Below the pieces are notes generated by a model. It did not search any database. It was given only the letters and a program-made list of their open reading frames with translations, and had not been told where the DNA came from. A stretch of DNA of 5,887 nucleotides from Deltaproteobacteria bacterium (GTDB lineage: Bacteria; UBA10199; DSSB01), in NCBI GenBank assembly GCA_021414045.1, contig JAIOPF010000205.1, positions 1 through 5,887 of the forward strand. Reading direction: 5' to 3'. Positions 5,713-5,887 of this stretch are shown here, one piece after another (the first letter of the stretch is position 1; each line of letters begins with the position of its first letter). The position numbers were made by a program, and so were the translations under genes.

Positions 5713-5887
5713 ATTCTGGAATTCTTGCGGGCCCTCGGCTTTTCGGCCCCATCAACTTCCTCCTCAGCTTGTTTTTCGCGGCCGCTTCTGCATCCTCATT
5801 TGCTACCCCTCGTTCGGGTTCTTCGACCCGCGCTTGCGGACACGCCGCTTAAATATGAGAAGGGATGTGAATTTTTCCGGGCTCAAT
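5713..5887. other. Non-coding end of window with two short hairpins
   Basis: No supportable gene is seen. GGGCC (5729-5733) can pair with GGCCC (5745-5749), but no T-run follows on either strand, so it is a poor terminator candidate. A second perfect stem, CGGGT/ACCCG around T-C-T-T-C-G, lies at about 5815-5830 and also lacks a T-run. An 11-codon open start at the right edge (ATG 5855) is too short to judge. Confidence 0.4.

Noticed and set aside
5729..5749. GGGCC/GGCCC stem as an intrinsic terminator of the operon
   Set aside because: The stem is only five pairs with a long loop, and no T-run follows on either strand.
5815..5830. CGGGT/ACCCG hairpin as a tRNA T-arm
   Set aside because: The loop does not read as a T-loop, and no acceptor, D or anticodon arms can be assembled around it.
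5713..5850. Long open plus-strand and minus-strand frames without start codons after the nucleotidyltransferase
   Set aside because: The minus frame lacks a start until late, the plus frame has only an internal TTG, and both have low-complexity Ala/Arg/Ser composition without a ribosome site.
5855..5887. Possible start of a further gene (ATG 5855 or GTG 5867 in the same frame)
   Set aside because: Only 11 codons are visible and neither spacing nor composition settles it.

Overview
The window reads as a stretch of bacterial chromosome. Coding regions are GC-rich, there is a short AT-rich divergent control region at 4413-4599, and no rRNA, tRNA, transposase or CRISPR array is visible. Two very large, little-known proteins (one with HEAT repeats) lie beside a small regulator/nucleotidyltransferase pair. 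That mix would suit a Gram-negative, predatory or delta-proteobacteria-like lineage, but this is a weak inference and nothing here fixes the taxonomy.

Left part, minus strand (1-4412): two genes are read right to left. The first (4412 to 2445) encodes a roughly 655-residue helical protein of unknown family. It has an N-terminal hydrophobic segment, one TPR-like helix pair and an Ala/Gly-rich hydrophobic core. The second (2521 to beyond base 1) is open for 840 codons and runs off the left edge. It has eight HEAT repeats built from 93-bp DNA units, followed by what I read as a DUF58-type (von Willebrand A-like) domain whose metal-site residues look degraded. The two reading frames overlap by 77 bp, so the second gene is either translated from inside the end of the first, or a +1 frameshift has split one giant gene. 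A shared role for the two products in a protein assembly is inference only.

Middle (4413-4599): this divergent intergenic region holds a perfect 9+9 bp palindrome with TATAAT at its centre, three TATTGAA(C/G) repeats and a pyrimidine tract that is G-run-rich on the minus strand.

Right part, plus strand (4600-5712): a two-gene operon encodes an XRE-type helix-turn-helix protein and, 15 bp later, a small nucleotidyltransferase-like protein with GG and DxD motifs (DUF6036-like). The layout matches a toxin-antitoxin module in which the HTH protein binds the palindrome over its own promoter and the nucleotidyltransferase is the effector. The last 175 bases carry two short hairpins and no supportable gene.
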